This document shows positions 50,430-59,822 of a DNA stretch of 64,000 nt, in pieces. Positions within the stretch are counted from its first letter, which is position 1, and each line of letters starts with the position of its first letter. Both the position numbers and the translations under genes were made by a program. The notes beneath the pieces were generated by a model. It made no database searches, was not told where the DNA came from, and saw nothing but the letters and a program-made list of their open reading frames with translations. Source of the DNA: Peribacillus deserti. Lineage in GTDB: Bacteria > Bacillota > Bacilli > Bacillales > DSM-1321. The stretch lies in NCBI RefSeq assembly GCF_002863585.1, contig NZ_PGUY01000037.1, positions 1-64,000 on the forward strand, given 5' to 3'.

Positions 50430-52358
50430 ATGCTTGAAATGAAATTGAATGGCATTAAAAAATATATGGAAGCCACACTTGTCCTAAAAAACATTAGCTT
50501 TGAAGCGTATGAAGGAGAGAAGATTGGGATTGTAGGTGGAAATGGAAGCGGCAAGAGTACGATTCTCAAATTGATTGCCGGGATAGAGCCGATGCATTAC
50601 TATCCGGGGTATCCGCAGACGTCAAGCCCCGGTTATGATGAAGGTCTTATTCACTTGCCAAGAGGAACAAGCCGGGCCTATCTTGAACAAACTCCCGTAT
50701 ATCCGGAGGGCCTAAAGGTAGTTGATGTATTAAATCTGGCGTTTGAAGAGATTAACAGTATAGAAATTCACATGCGGGAATTAGAAGAACAAATGAAGAC
50801 CCTGGAGGATACTGCCCTTGAGAAAGCTTTAGGCAAGTACAGTAACTTAGTCCAATCATTTGAAGTGAAGGGTGGATATGATCGCGACGAAAAATTAAGC
50901 AAGATCTGCACAGGCTTGAAATTTGACGAAAGTTTCTTAAAGAAGGATTTTGACCTTTTAAGCGGCGGTGAAAAAACTACCGTAGTGCTTGGAAAGCTCC
51001 TGATTCATAATCCGGACCTATTGCTTCTGGATGAGCCCACGAACCACCTGGATATGGATTCAGTCGAATGGCTCGAGGGCTACCTTAAAAGTTTTAAAGG
51101 AATGGTTATCATTGTGTCCCATGACCGATATTTTCTGGACAATGTAGTGACTAAAATTGTGGAAATAGAAGATATGGAGTCCATAACCTATAAGGGCAAT
51201 TATTCATCTTATGTCAGCCAAAAGGAAGAAAATTTGCGGATTCAATATGAACATTTCAGAGAGCAGCAAAAGAAGATAAGTAATATGGAACAAACCGTAA
51301 CGAGTTTGAGGGACTGGGCAATGCGGGCCGATAATAACAAGTTCTTCCGAAGAGCGGCAAGCATCCAAAAGAAGCTCGATAAACTGGACCGGATTGAAAA
51401 ACCGAGTTTTGAGAGACGGAATATGAAGCTGAATGTAAAAGCTGCACATCGTTCTGGAAATGAAACCATCAAGGCAGAGCAGCTATCAAAAAGCTATGAA
51501 GATAAAGTGATATTTAAGAACACCGATTTGATGATCAATTTCGGCGAAAGAGTGGGACTAATTGGCCCGAACGGCAGCGGGAAAACAACTTTTTTAAGGA
51601 TGCTGTTAGGTGAAGAAGATCCCGATGCTGGAGTCGTAGGACTGGGTGCTAATGTGATGGCGGCCTATTTACCTCAGAAAATTTCATTTAGTAATGAAGA
51701 GCTGACAGTCCTCGAAGCTTTTCGGGAGGATATTAGCATCCTTGAGGGGAAAGCGCGTGAATATCTTTCCAAATTCATGTTTTATAAAAAGAGCGTCTTC
51801 AAAAAAGTAAAGCATCTATCGGGGGGAGAGAGAATAAGGTTAAAGCTAGGGATGCTGTTATATCAAGATATTAATTTATTAATACTGGATGAGCCGACAA
51901 ACCATCTTGATATTGATTCCATCGAAACTCTTGAGGAAGCACTGGAAGACTTTAAGGGCACTATATTTTTCATCTCTCACGACAGATATTTTATTAATAA
52001 AATCGGTAAGAGAGTGGTTGCAGTGGAAGGCTGTTCACTTAAAAGCTATCCAGGGAATTACGATTACTATAAAAGCGTTAAACAGAATGCAGCCTTACTG
52101 GACACGATAAAACCTATCGTAAATCGTGAAAAAGGCAAGAAGCAAAAAAGTATTCCAGAAGGTATTAAGAAGGAAGAAGAGGAAAGTAAAGTTCTGCTAA
52201 AGATTGAGACCCTTGAAAATGAAATCAGAGAAATCAATGAGGCCATGGCTGCGAACAATATTCAATATGAGGAACTTAATTGGATGTATAACAGGAAACA
52301 GGAATTAACGGAAGAACTGGATTCCGTTATGGATCTGTGGATCAAAATCAGTAAGTGA
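50430..52358 (+). CDS. ABC-F family ATPase, probable ribosomal protection protein
   Basis: A 642-residue protein with two ABC domains and no membrane part. First Walker A is GGNGSGKS, signature LLSGGEK, Walker [13 protein letters not shown]. Second Walker A is GPNGSGKT, signature HLSGGER, Walker [14 protein letters not shown] charged helical linker (about residues 255-330) is the ARD that enters the ribosomal E site, and a C-terminal coiled coil follows residue 560. ABC-F proteins remove antibiotics from the ribosome or act in translation. The leader peptide and attenuator favour antibiotic-induced resistance. Start ATG 50430 has GAGGG seven bases before it; ATG 50412 is less likely. Confidence 0.88.
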   Translation: MLEMKLNGIKKYMEATLVLKNISFEAYEGEKIGIVGGNGSGKSTILKLIAGIEPMHYYPGYPQTSSPGYDEGLIHLPRGTSRAYLEQTPVYPEGLKVVDVLNLAFEEINSIEIHMRELEEQMKTLEDTALEKALGKYSNLVQSFEVKGGYDRDEKLSKICTGLKFDESFLKKDFDLLSGGEKTTVVLGKLLIHNPDLLLLDEPTNHLDMDSVEWLEGYLKSFKGMVIIVSHDRYFLDNVVTKIVEIEDMESITYKGNYSSYVSQKEENLRIQYEHFREQQKKISNMEQTVTSLRDWAMRADNNKFFRRAASIQKKLDKLDRIEKPSFERRNMKLNVKAAHRSGNETIKAEQLSKSYEDKVIFKNTDLMINFGERVGLIGPNGSGKTTFLRMLLGEEDPDAGVVGLGANVMAAYLPQKISFSNEELTVLEAFREDISILEGKAREYLSKFMFYKKSVFKKVKHLSGGERIRLKLGMLLYQDINLLILDEPTNHLDIDSIETLEEALEDFKGTIFFISHDRYFINKIGKRVVAVEGCSLKSYPGNYDYYKSVKQNAALLDTIKPIVNREKGKKQKSIPEGIKKEEEESKVLLKIETLENEIREINEAMAANNIQYEELNWMYNRKQELTEELDSVMDLWIKISK

Positions 52359-52612
52359 ATTGAATCAAGATAAGCATGAAATTTCAGAGGATCTGCGCGA
52401 AAGATTAGTTGCGGGCCGCCACAAGGAGTAACGGAGATTCCGATATTTGGCAGTAAATGAACCCGCATTGGAGCTAAACGATTTCGAATTTCAGGTTTGC
52501 CGGCTTGGCGGGAAACTAAATTAAGCAATGTGCAAATTAGTTTGGCTTAAGCATACATTCCAAGGATTACCTTGTAAGAATAAACTTAATTGCACGAAAA
52601 TAATCTATGTTA
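52359..52612. other. Non-coding stretch before the riboswitch
   Basis: No supported gene. A weak antisense frame (52262-52528) has no ribosome site and was rejected. Confidence 0.5.
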
Positions 52613-52641
52613 TTGACGCAGTCCTATATACCTGATACTAT
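52613..52641 (+). promoter_or_regulatory. Promoter of the pbuG riboswitch transcript
   Basis: TTGACG (52613-52618), a 17-base spacer and TACTAT (52636-52641). It lies 27 bases before the aptamer. Confidence 0.75.
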
Positions 52642-52667
52642 TTTCACTATTATTTAATAGTAGATTA

Positions 52668-52736
52668 CCTTGTATAAGTTCAAGAATATGGCTTGAACGT
52701 CTCTACCAGGCTGCCGTAAATAGTCTGTCTACAAGG
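52668..52736 (+). promoter_or_regulatory. Purine riboswitch aptamer (guanine type)
   Basis: P1 is CCTTGTA with TACAAGG. Inside are the P2 and P3 stems with the conserved loops AATATGG and CCGTAAAT. The base that selects the ligand is C (GTCTGTCTAC), giving the guanine/hypoxanthine class, not adenine. Binding should stabilise the aptamer and release the terminator at 52783-52817, turning off pbuG. Confidence 0.93.
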
Positions 52737-52782
52737 GGCAATGATATAGGCGTTTTTAGCCGTGCGATTGTCCTTTGCAGAC

Positions 52783-52817
52783 TCCTCCGACAGCAAGTCG
52801 GAGGATTTTTTTTTTTT
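52783..52817 (+). terminator. Riboswitch expression-platform terminator
   Basis: TCCTCCGAC-AGCAA-GTCGGAGGA followed by 12 T, between the aptamer and pbuG. It ends the leader transcript when guanine is bound. Confidence 0.92.
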
Positions 52818-52841
52818 CTAAATGGATTCGGAGGACACATC

Positions 52842-54137
52842 ATGAGAAATTACTTTCAATTTTCCGAACGTAATACTACGTATAAACAAGAAAGTATTGC
52901 GGGCATCACAACGTTTTTATCAATGGCATATATCCTGGTTGTCAACCCGGTCATTTTAAGCCAGTCGGGCATGGACAAAGGTGCAGTTTTCACGGCAACA
53001 GCCTTGTCCGCCATCATTGGTTCCCTCTTAATAGGGTTGATTGCCAATTACCCGATCGGGATAGCCCCGAGCATGGGCATTAATGCGTTTTTCACCTTTA
53101 CGGTCTGCATCGGTATGAAAATACCATGGGAAACTACATTAACCGGTGTGTTTATAGCGGGTGTATTATTCATGATATTAAGCTTGTTAAAAATCCGCGA
53201 AAAGATCATCAATAGTATCCCGCAGGATCTAAAGCATGCCATTGCCGGCGGAATCGGGTTTTTCGTTGCTTTTATCGGCTTGAAAAATGCCGGGATTGTC
53301 ACGGCGAATCAAGACACATTTGTTGCGCTCGGAAACTTTAAATCTGCTCCGACCCTGCTCGCCATTACCGGGTTCATCATTACAGTCATTCTATTACATA
53401 GAGGATTAAAGGGAGGTATTTTCTTTGGGATGGTACTGTCGACCATTATTGGAGTCCTATTTGGAGTGATTGAAACTCCTAAAGCGGTCATTGGAAAAAT
53501 TCCAAGTCTGGAACCAACCTTTGGAGTGGTTTTCAGCCATATGGACGACGTCTTTTCTCCGAAAGTGCTTGCTGTCATTTTTACCTTTTTATTCGTAGCC
53601 TTTTTTGATACAGCCGGTGCGTTAATTGCCATCGCGAGCCAGGCAGGGCTTATGAAGAATAACGAGATTCCGAATGCGGGCAAAGCTCTGCTTGCAGACT
53701 CTGCTGCAGCCACTGTCGGAGCGGTTCTGGGGACATCCACCACGGCTTCAATGGTGGAATCTACTGCTGGAATTGCAGTAGGCGGCCGGACAGGATTTAC
53801 TTCCGTTGTGATTGCAGCCGGCTTCGTTGTTTCATTATTCTTCTCACCTATTCTATCTATTGTTACCCCTGAAGTAACAGCTCCAGCCCTTATCATCGTC
53901 GGTGCAATGATGGCGACCGAGATAAGCCGGATCAATTGGAGCAACGTGGCCATTGTCATTCCAAGCTTTGTCACGATCATTATGATGCCATTATCCTATA
54001 GTGTTGCAACAGGGATTGCCCTAGGTTTTATTCTATATCCGGTCAGCATGATTGCCATGAAAAAAACCAAAGAAATCCATCCGATTATGTATGTTCTGTT
54101 TTTAATCTTTATTGGTTATTTTGTATATGTGATTTAA
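52842..54137 (+). CDS. pbuG: Guanine/hypoxanthine permease, NCS2/AzgA family
   Basis: A 431-residue transporter with about 12-14 membrane helices, importing guanine and hypoxanthine by proton symport. It has the AzgA-type segments AGITTFLSMAYILVVNPVIL, APSMGINAFFTFTVCIGM, FVAFFDTAGALIAIASQAGL and ADSAAATVGAVLGTSTTASM (substrate-binding). Guanine-class riboswitch control agrees with PbuG of B. subtilis. GGAGGA precedes the ATG. A strong terminator follows at 54187. Confidence 0.94.
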   Translation: MRNYFQFSERNTTYKQESIAGITTFLSMAYILVVNPVILSQSGMDKGAVFTATALSAIIGSLLIGLIANYPIGIAPSMGINAFFTFTVCIGMKIPWETTLTGVFIAGVLFMILSLLKIREKIINSIPQDLKHAIAGGIGFFVAFIGLKNAGIVTANQDTFVALGNFKSAPTLLAITGFIITVILLHRGLKGGIFFGMVLSTIIGVLFGVIETPKAVIGKIPSLEPTFGVVFSHMDDVFSPKVLAVIFTFLFVAFFDTAGALIAIASQAGLMKNNEIPNAGKALLADSAAATVGAVLGTSTTASMVESTAGIAVGGRTGFTSVVIAAGFVVSLFFSPILSIVTPEVTAPALIIVGAMMATEISRINWSNVAIVIPSFVTIIMMPLSYSVATGIALGFILYPVSMIAMKKTKEIHPIMYVLFLIFIGYFVYVI

Positions 54138-54186
54138 TCAAGTTGATAGCAGCCATTGATGCTGCACTAAGGTAAACCTAAAAGAA

Positions 54187-54219
54187 AGCAGGAGCCAATT
54201 TGGTTCCTGCTTTTTTTTT
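54187..54219 (+). terminator. Rho-independent terminator
   Basis: GCAGGAGCCAA-TT-TGGTTCCTGC then nine T, after pbuG. Confidence 0.92.
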
Positions 54220-54299
54220 GGCTAACTTAGTTTTCTGTACTAAATTAATCCTATTTCCAGTGTATTCTATTCTAAAAGACTACAAAAGTTTTAATTCTT

Positions 54300-54305
54300 T
54301 GAAAC
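54300..54305 (+). promoter_or_regulatory. Candidate ECF -35 element upstream of the sigma gene
   Basis: TGAAAC followed by TTTT, the common -35 of ECF sigma factors in Bacillus, lies 48 bases before the ECF gene at 54353. A matching -10 (CGTC/CGTA) is not clear; only GTAATCC lies about the right distance downstream. Possible autoregulation. Confidence 0.35.
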
Positions 54306-54352
54306 TTTTAGTGGAGCTGTAATCCACTAATAGGTGAAGGGGGTTGAAAGAT

Positions 54353-54892
54353 ATGGATAGCAAAGAACATCAAAAATTAGTAAAAAAAGCTGCCAAAGGC
54401 AGCAATAAAGCTTTTGAACAACTGATAAAGCGTCACTACGAGCAAATATACAGGACCGCATACTTGTATGTTCAAAATGAAGAAGATGCCTTGGATGTAG
54501 TCCAGGAGGCAGCCTATCAGGCATACAGGTCCATTCATTCACTAAAACAACCTGAGTATTTTATGACCTGGTTGACCAGAATTGTCATTCGCTGTTCCAC
54601 CAGCGTAATCAAGAATAAGAAAAATGTGGTTCCATTAACGGAGGATATATTGTCTAACTTAGAAGCACCTGCGGAATACAGCAAGGAAGAGTCCGTCCAG
54701 CTTTTAAAAGCTATTGGAGGGCTTAAGGAAACTTATCGAACTGCAATTATACTATTCTATTACTATGACTATCCGATAAAAACCATTAGTGATGTGATGG
54801 AGATACCAGAGGGAACTGTCAAAACATATTTAAGCAGGGGAAAAGCCGCATTAAAAAAGTTTTATAATGGGGAGGAACAAAACTATGGATAA
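54353..54892 (+). CDS. ECF-type RNA polymerase sigma factor
   Basis: A 179-residue sigma factor. Region 2: LIKRHYEQIYRTAYLYVQNE, EDALDVVQEAAYQAYRSI and YFMTWLTRIVIRCSTSVIKN. Region 4: FYYYDYPIKTISDVMEIPEG with TVKTYLSRGKAALKK. ATG 54353 is nine bases after GGGGG; TTG 54344 has no room for a ribosome site. It overlaps the DUF4179 partner gene by eight bases. It is distinct from the sigma factor at 13852 (region 2 and 4 sequences differ throughout), so the two have separate regulons. Confidence 0.93.
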   Translation: MDSKEHQKLVKKAAKGSNKAFEQLIKRHYEQIYRTAYLYVQNEEDALDVVQEAAYQAYRSIHSLKQPEYFMTWLTRIVIRCSTSVIKNKKNVVPLTEDILSNLEAPAEYSKEESVQLLKAIGGLKETYRTAIILFYYYDYPIKTISDVMEIPEGTVKTYLSRGKAALKKFYNGEEQNYG

Positions 54893-56297
54893 CAAGGACT
54901 TAAAACTGGCCATCGAACAAATAGAGGTGCCAAAAGAAAAGGTGTTAAAGGCAATCGAAAGTGGTCTGAATAAAGCCGGCGGTATTGAATCCTCTCCTGT
55001 TAAAAAGAAAACAATGGTCAGTACTATTGCTGCAGCCGCAGTACTTGGAATCACATTCTCGTCGGGTTTTGTTAACCCAACTATGAATGGAGTATTGGCG
55101 AAAACCCCGTTAATTGGCGGGATCTTTCAAAAGTTTGAAGATTCAATGGGCGTGGAGCTGTCGAAGCAGAACCTCGTTACAGAACTAAATCAATCCGTAA
55201 CAAGAAATGGTCTAACGGTCAAACTCGACAGTGCTTATTTTGACGGTGAAGTTGTTTCAATTACTGGTCGAGTAGAAGGAGATGTTGACAAGGGCCATAA
55301 CGAAAAAGGGGAAATCAGTTTTGACATGAATTTTGAGAATCATAAAGGGGATAATGATCCCTGGTTGAATGGAAAGTCTACAGAAATTAGGAAAGCCGAA
55401 AACGGGTATATGTTTCTGTGGAAGATGGTATATCCTTTTAAGACGTTTAAGGAGAATTTCACTCTGCCAGTGACGATCCATAATATAAATGGAATCAAGG
55501 GCGAGTGGGAATTTGTGATTCCTGTTAACCAAGAGAACCTAAGCAGACTTACTGTAAACCAGGAAAAAAGCTATGCAGAAGAAGGAATCAAGATAGGAAT
55601 AAAAGATATTTTAGTTGCAAAAGCGTCTTCGGCCTTAATCTATGAAACTGTTTTTAAGAATGAAGATGAGGTGTATCTTGAGAAAGCAATCGATGATAAA
55701 GGGAATGTATACCATTTTGGGAACTCAACCATTCTCTCAAAATCAAAAGAGGACGGTTTCCATGAGATAGTGCGGAGTAAAATGACTAAAGTACATCCTG
55801 ATATATCATCGCTTACTTTCTATCCTTCGCTACACATCGCCGACCCCAAAGCAGTACAAATATTAGACAGAAAAACGTTCACTCTAAACAGCAAACGGAC
55901 TAGTCTATCACTTAGGATAAATGATGCATGGGTCGAAGGGGATAACCTTGTTCTTGATTATCAGTTCCATGGATTCCCGAATGAGTTAAGCAAAGATAAG
56001 TTAGATTTGATAAAAAATAATTTAGCCTACGAGTTTATGTTAGTCGATAAAGATTATGTTGACACAATAGATCCGGAAAACCCTGTTCCACCCGAAAGTC
56101 ATATCATATCCCGAAACAAGGTAACAGTTCTCAACGAAAAAACGTCTCATTATCAATCGGTATTCAAGCTTAATGGAGAACAAAGAATTGACCATTTTAA
56201 GATGGAGAATACAGTATTGCAATTTGATTTTTCAAGCTTTATAGAAAACAAAAAGATAGCGCCCTTTTCTGTTAAAATTCCAAGGCAAAATAAGTAA
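54885..56297 (+). CDS. DUF4179 membrane protein, probable anti-sigma factor
   Basis: A 470-residue protein: a short cytoplasmic N-terminus (DLKLAIEQIEVPKEKVLKAI), one membrane helix (STIAAAAVLGITFSSGFVNP) and a long extracytoplasmic part of beta-sandwich type containing a DUF4179 and a C-terminal DUF5643-like domain. It is coupled by overlap to the ECF gene, so it probably restrains that sigma factor. GGAGG lies before the ATG at 54885. Confidence 0.85.
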   Translation: MDNKDLKLAIEQIEVPKEKVLKAIESGLNKAGGIESSPVKKKTMVSTIAAAAVLGITFSSGFVNPTMNGVLAKTPLIGGIFQKFEDSMGVELSKQNLVTELNQSVTRNGLTVKLDSAYFDGEVVSITGRVEGDVDKGHNEKGEISFDMNFENHKGDNDPWLNGKSTEIRKAENGYMFLWKMVYPFKTFKENFTLPVTIHNINGIKGEWEFVIPVNQENLSRLTVNQEKSYAEEGIKIGIKDILVAKASSALIYETVFKNEDEVYLEKAIDDKGNVYHFGNSTILSKSKEDGFHEIVRSKMTKVHPDISSLTFYPSLHIADPKAVQILDRKTFTLNSKRTSLSLRINDAWVEGDNLVLDYQFHGFPNELSKDKLDLIKNNLAYEFMLVDKDYVDTIDPENPVPPESHIISRNKVTVLNEKTSHYQSVFKLNGEQRIDHFKMENTVLQFDFSSFIENKKIAPFSVKIPRQNK

Positions 56298-56337
56298 ATT
56301 TGCTGCCAGTGCTACAGCCAATGGTATTAATAAATGA

Positions 56338-56368
56338 CAGCTGCCCGATGTATCGGGGAGTTGTTTTT
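56338..56368 (+). terminator. Rho-independent terminator
   Basis: CAGCTGCCCGAT-GT-ATCGGGGAGTTG with G-T pairs, then seven T. Confidence 0.8.
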
Positions 56369-56484
56369 TTACAGGGTATGTTTTAGGAGATTTGTTTTAC
56401 TTCCATTCAACCTACATTTGGTATAGTTTTTTTCATCCATGGGAAGTCTATAATAATTAATACATTGATGCTGGAGGTTTTATT

Positions 56485-56916
56485 TTGAAAGTACTGTCGA
56501 TGATCCAGCCTTGGGCAAGTTTGTTTGTCATTGGCGAAGCCAAATATGAAACAAGGACATGGAGAACTAAATATCGAGGTCCTCTTGCCATTCATACGAG
56601 TAAAAAAGTAGATAAGCCCGCATGCAGACTGGATGGAGTCGAAGCGCTATTAAATAAGCATGGTTATACAGTGGATAACCTGCCGACTGGAATGATAATC
56701 GGAGTCTGTACACTGCAAAACTGTATAAGAGTAGTTGAAAACAACGGCACCTGGGCTGTATTAGAAGATGGGCGGATTATTTCTGGTAATGACTTATTTT
56801 TAGGGGATTATAGCGTTGGGGGGTATGTATGGGAAATTGAAGATATGCGGCAGCTGGACGAATATATCCCTGCAAAAGGACAGCTTGGGCTGTGGGAATA
56901 TAATGGAGAGATCTAA
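56485..56916 (+). CDS. ASCH-domain protein
   Basis: A 143-residue protein with the ASCH fold: SMIQPWASLFVIGEAKYETR, TWRTKYRGPLAIHTSKKVDK, GMIIGVCTLQNC and the C-terminal KGQLGLWEY. ASCH proteins bind RNA; some are N4-acetylcytidine amidohydrolases (YqfB type) and others coactivators. The role here is unknown. TTG start with GGAGG ten bases upstream. Monocistronic. Confidence 0.88.
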   Translation: MKVLSMIQPWASLFVIGEAKYETRTWRTKYRGPLAIHTSKKVDKPACRLDGVEALLNKHGYTVDNLPTGMIIGVCTLQNCIRVVENNGTWAVLEDGRIISGNDLFLGDYSVGGYVWEIEDMRQLDEYIPAKGQLGLWEYNGEI

Positions 56917-57248
56917 CTGTAAATCAATAGGAAGAGGATCCGGCAAAACTTAAAGGCTCTTCCACAGCGGCAGAGCCTTCAGCTTGCCAAACTATCCGCG
57001 CTGCGGCAGTGGGTTAAGAGTTCCCCGTCGAAGAAAAGAACTGGTTTAAGGAACATGTGGTTTGCTGCAAGCATGTAAAGGAATTGTCTTTCTGATGAGT
57101 GTACAAGACTATGTGGATTAACACTATTTTTTGTTAAAATTATAGATTTAGAGGACCTTTTGCGTATTTCTATTTGCAGCTATGTCAAAAAGTGCGTGCA
57201 TGTAAGAGGTTTTTACCAGATTGGCAGAATTTTTAACAGCCTGTGAAT
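56917..57248. other. Intergenic stretch without supported gene
   Basis: No gene with a ribosome site. A short open run near 57033-57098 (GAA GAA AAG AAC TGG ...) may be a gene remnant, but it is too short to place. The phased array begins at the end. Confidence 0.4.
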
Positions 57249-57249
57249 G

Positions 57250-57446
57250 GTTTATGCTTAACTTTATGGAGTTTATGCTTAACTTTATGGAGTTTATGCT
57301 TATGTTTTGGAGGTTTACGCTTAGGTTTTAATGTTTTATGCTTGTCTTTTCAAGGTTTATGCTTATCTCTAATTACCCAATGCGTATGTTTTCTGCTTTA
57401 TGCTTAATCTGGAGCCTTTATGCTTATGTTTCAAGGCTTATGCTTA
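57250..57446 (-). repeat. Helically phased AAGCATAA array 2 (ten units)
   Basis: ATGCTT boxes (complement of AAGCAT) begin at 57254, 57275, 57296, 57317 (ACGCTT), 57338, 57359, 57380 (ATGCGT), 57400, 57420 and 57440. Spacings are 21 six times, then 20 three times. Most units read TTTATGCTTA. It lies between the ASCH gene and the 3' end of the ABC operon, in a convergent gap. The same box and pitch occur in the array at 26036-26214. Confidence 0.92.
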
Positions 57447-57549
57447 TCTGACCGGGAAGAACACAAATATAATTGCAATAGCTGGATCCGGCCGCTCCAC
57501 TTGCTGAAAACACGATTCATTGATAGCGCCAAAAACATATCGGTACAGC

Positions 57550-57584
57550 CGAAAAGAAAAAGCCGCCGAAACTTTGCCGGCGGC
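57550..57584 (-). terminator. Terminator of the sugar ABC operon
   Basis: On the minus strand GCCGCCGG pairs with TCGGCGGC, then TTTTTC. It lies 20 bases after the solute-binding protein stop. Confidence 0.88.
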
Positions 57585-57604
57585 CCTCCTAAATCAAGGG
57601 TGTA

Positions 57605-58903
57605 TTATTTCTTAAATTTAGCCCACGTTGTATCCAATGCTTTAAGTGCTTCTTCTTTAGAAGATTTCCCTGCTACATAAGATTGAAGGGCTGCTCCGAA
57701 TTCCTGTCCAGCTCCATCCGGATATTTCATGAACTGCCACTGATACGCTTTGCCTTCTTCAGAATACTTAAGAAGGTCTGCACCTAGAGGGCCGATATCT
57801 TCAGCTTTTGCTTCAATGTTTTTGAATGCAGGGATATACTTGAATTCTTTTGTCAACGCTGTTTTGCCTTCTTCAGATGTTACCATCCAGTTCAAGAAGT
57901 CTTTAGCTGCTTTTTTATCAGCTTCAGGAGCTTTGTTGTAAATTACCCAGTTACTTGGTACATCGATCATTAATTTGTCTGATTGTGCAGGATCATCGCT
58001 AAGAGGCATTGGGATGAATCCGACTTCCATGTTAGGAGTGATTTTGTCTAACATCGGCTGAATCCAGTTTCCTTGTTGTACCATTGCAGCCTCGCCAGTT
58101 GCAAATAGTGTAACCTGAGTATTGTAATCCGTTGTAATTGGATTTTTGTTGCCATATTTCATTGTAAGGTCCAGTAGTTTGAAGTAGTTGTCGAATTGCT
58201 TATTTCCTTCAAATTTAGCCGTACCTTCGTTTAGTCCCTTGATAAACTTGTCTGGATCTTCCTGGTATGCAAGTGGAACGTTCAAACCGTGGTTAGCAAG
58301 TACCCACCACTCGCCATAGCCTACAGAGAATGGAGTAATGCCGGCTGCTTTAAGTTTTTTAGCCGCAGCTTCTAGTTCTGAATATGTTTTAGGCAATTCT
58401 TTAATGCCTGCTTTTTCAAACAGCTTTTTGTTATAAGCAAATCCGTAGCCTTCCATGTTGAATGGCATTCCATAGACTTTTCCATCGATCGTCATACCAT
58501 CTAAAGTGCCTTCAAAGGCATCCTTTACCCATGGCTGGTCGGACAAATCTTCAAATTTATCCTTCCATACTTGTGCTGCCTGATCACCATCGTTACCGAA
58601 GATATCTGGTGCCTGGTTTGAAGCGAATTTCGCTTTTAGAGCAGAAGAACCATCAGCTCCGCCGCCGACTGTTTCGATATTGAATGTTACATTAGGGTGC
58701 TGTTTTGTATACTGTTCTGTCAGCGCTTTCAACTGATCTGCAATTTCAACCTTCCCTTGGAAAATATCAACCACAACTTTGTCGCCTTTACTGCCAGAAC
58801 CTGATTTTTCGCTGGACGAGCTGTCGCTGGAGCAAGCTGTTAATAGAAGTGAAGCTGAAAGAATCCCTGCTGCTAATGAATATTTATTCTTTTTTGAGAC
58901 CAT
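57605..58903 (-). CDS. Carbohydrate ABC transporter solute-binding lipoprotein
   Basis: A 432-residue extracellular binding protein of cluster 1 (MsmE/MalE type). Lipobox LLLTAC with Cys24 after a basic N-terminus (MVSKKNKYSLAAG) and a Ser-rich linker. DIFQGKVEIADQLKALTEQY and YGMPFNMEGYGFAYNKKLFE are typical. ATG 58903 has GGAGGG upstream; the longer frame from 58918 is in the ribosome site. It is last in the operon as transcribed from 60784, after the two permeases. The sugar is unknown; there is no ATPase here, so a shared MsmX-type ATPase probably powers it. Confidence 0.92.
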   Translation of the reverse strand: MVSKKNKYSLAAGILSASLLLTACSSDSSSSEKSGSGSKGDKVVVDIFQGKVEIADQLKALTEQYTKQHPNVTFNIETVGGGADGSSALKAKFASNQAPDIFGNDGDQAAQVWKDKFEDLSDQPWVKDAFEGTLDGMTIDGKVYGMPFNMEGYGFAYNKKLFEKAGIKELPKTYSELEAAAKKLKAAGITPFSVGYGEWWVLANHGLNVPLAYQEDPDKFIKGLNEGTAKFEGNKQFDNYFKLLDLTMKYGNKNPITTDYNTQVTLFATGEAAMVQQGNWIQPMLDKITPNMEVGFIPMPLSDDPAQSDKLMIDVPSNWVIYNKAPEADKKAAKDFLNWMVTSEEGKTALTKEFKYIPAFKNIEAKAEDIGPLGADLLKYSEEGKAYQWQFMKYPDGAGQEFGAALQSYVAGKSSKEEALKALDTTWAKFKK

Positions 58904-58994
58904 TGTTTTTCCCTCCAAGATTTAATATCATTTATTATTTTTCTTTGCCGATGGGCTTTCCCCATCAGCAAAGAATATTCCTTTTAAGCTCTTG

Positions 58995-59822
58995 TTACTT
59001 AATAGAACCACTCGTAATCCCTTTAATGATGTGCTTCTGCATGGAGAAGAAGAAGATCAGTAATGGTATGATGCTAAGGACCAAACCAGCTAACGCCAAA
59101 TCCCATTGTTTTGTATACTGGCCAAAGAAGAAGAAGGTTGCCATTGGGATCGTTCTCAAGCTGGCATCTTGCAGTACAAGCTGCGGAAGAAGGAAATCAT
59201 TCCAGATCCACAGACTGTTTAGAATGACTACAGTTACCGTGATTGGTTTTAATAATGGAAATACAATTTTCCAGAATACACCGAATGGAGTGCATCCATC
59301 AATAATGGCTGCTTCTTCAAGTTCAACAGGTATGCCTTTAATAAACCCGTGATACAGGAAGATCGTCATCCCGGAACCAAAACCAAGGTACATAATCACA
59401 AGTCCCCACACGCTGTTTAAAAGTCCAAGACTGCTGGTGGTTTTGATAAGCGGGATCATGATAGACTGGAACGGAATGACCATGGCAGCTACGAATATCA
59501 TGAAGATCACATTGCTTATTTTCTTTTTTGTCCGAACCAGCATATAAGCTGCCATCGAACAAAATACGACTAAAACTACGTTACTTGCCACTGTAATGAT
59601 CAGAGAGTTAGTGAATGCTTTTAGATAGTTTAGTTGTTTGAAAGCATTGATATAATTTTCAAACTGAAGAACTGAAGGCAGTGCAGAGGTGTTGGTTAGA
59701 ATCTCTGCAAATGTTTTAAGGGAGTTCGAAAATACATAATAGAATGGGACAAGGAAAACCAGGCCAAGTAATATTGCCAGTATTTCGACAGTGAATGTTT
59801 TGCCTGTATACTTTTTATCCAT
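58995..59822 (-). CDS. Carbohydrate ABC transporter permease, MalG/MsmG type
   Basis: A 275-residue permease with six membrane helices. It has the EAA loop ELEEAAIIDGCTPFGVFWKI, as in MalG-type permeases. Its ATG is one base shared with the stop of the MalF-type gene. It works with the lipoprotein and the other permease. Substrate unknown. Confidence 0.92.
   Translation of the reverse strand: MDKKYTGKTFTVEILAILLGLVFLVPFYYVFSNSLKTFAEILTNTSALPSVLQFENYINAFKQLNYLKAFTNSLIITVASNVVLVVFCSMAAYMLVRTKKKISNVIFMIFVAAMVIPFQSIMIPLIKTTSSLGLLNSVWGLVIMYLGFGSGMTIFLYHGFIKGIPVELEEAAIIDGCTPFGVFWKIVFPLLKPITVTVVILNSLWIWNDFLLPQLVLQDASLRTIPMATFFFFGQYTKQWDLALAGLVLSIIPLLIFFFSMQKHIIKGITSGSIK

Noticed and set aside
53309-53980. 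Long minus-strand frame of 223 codons inside pbuG
   Set aside because: Antisense shadow of a conserved permease gene; no ribosome site and composition follows pbuG codon bias.
57420-57680. Plus-strand frame of 86 codons
   Set aside because: Begins inside the phased array and runs over the terminator and the end of the binding protein gene.
58705-59352. Plus-strand frame of 215 codons across the binding protein and permease genes
   Set aside because: Crosses two secure minus-strand genes; no ribosome site; odd composition.
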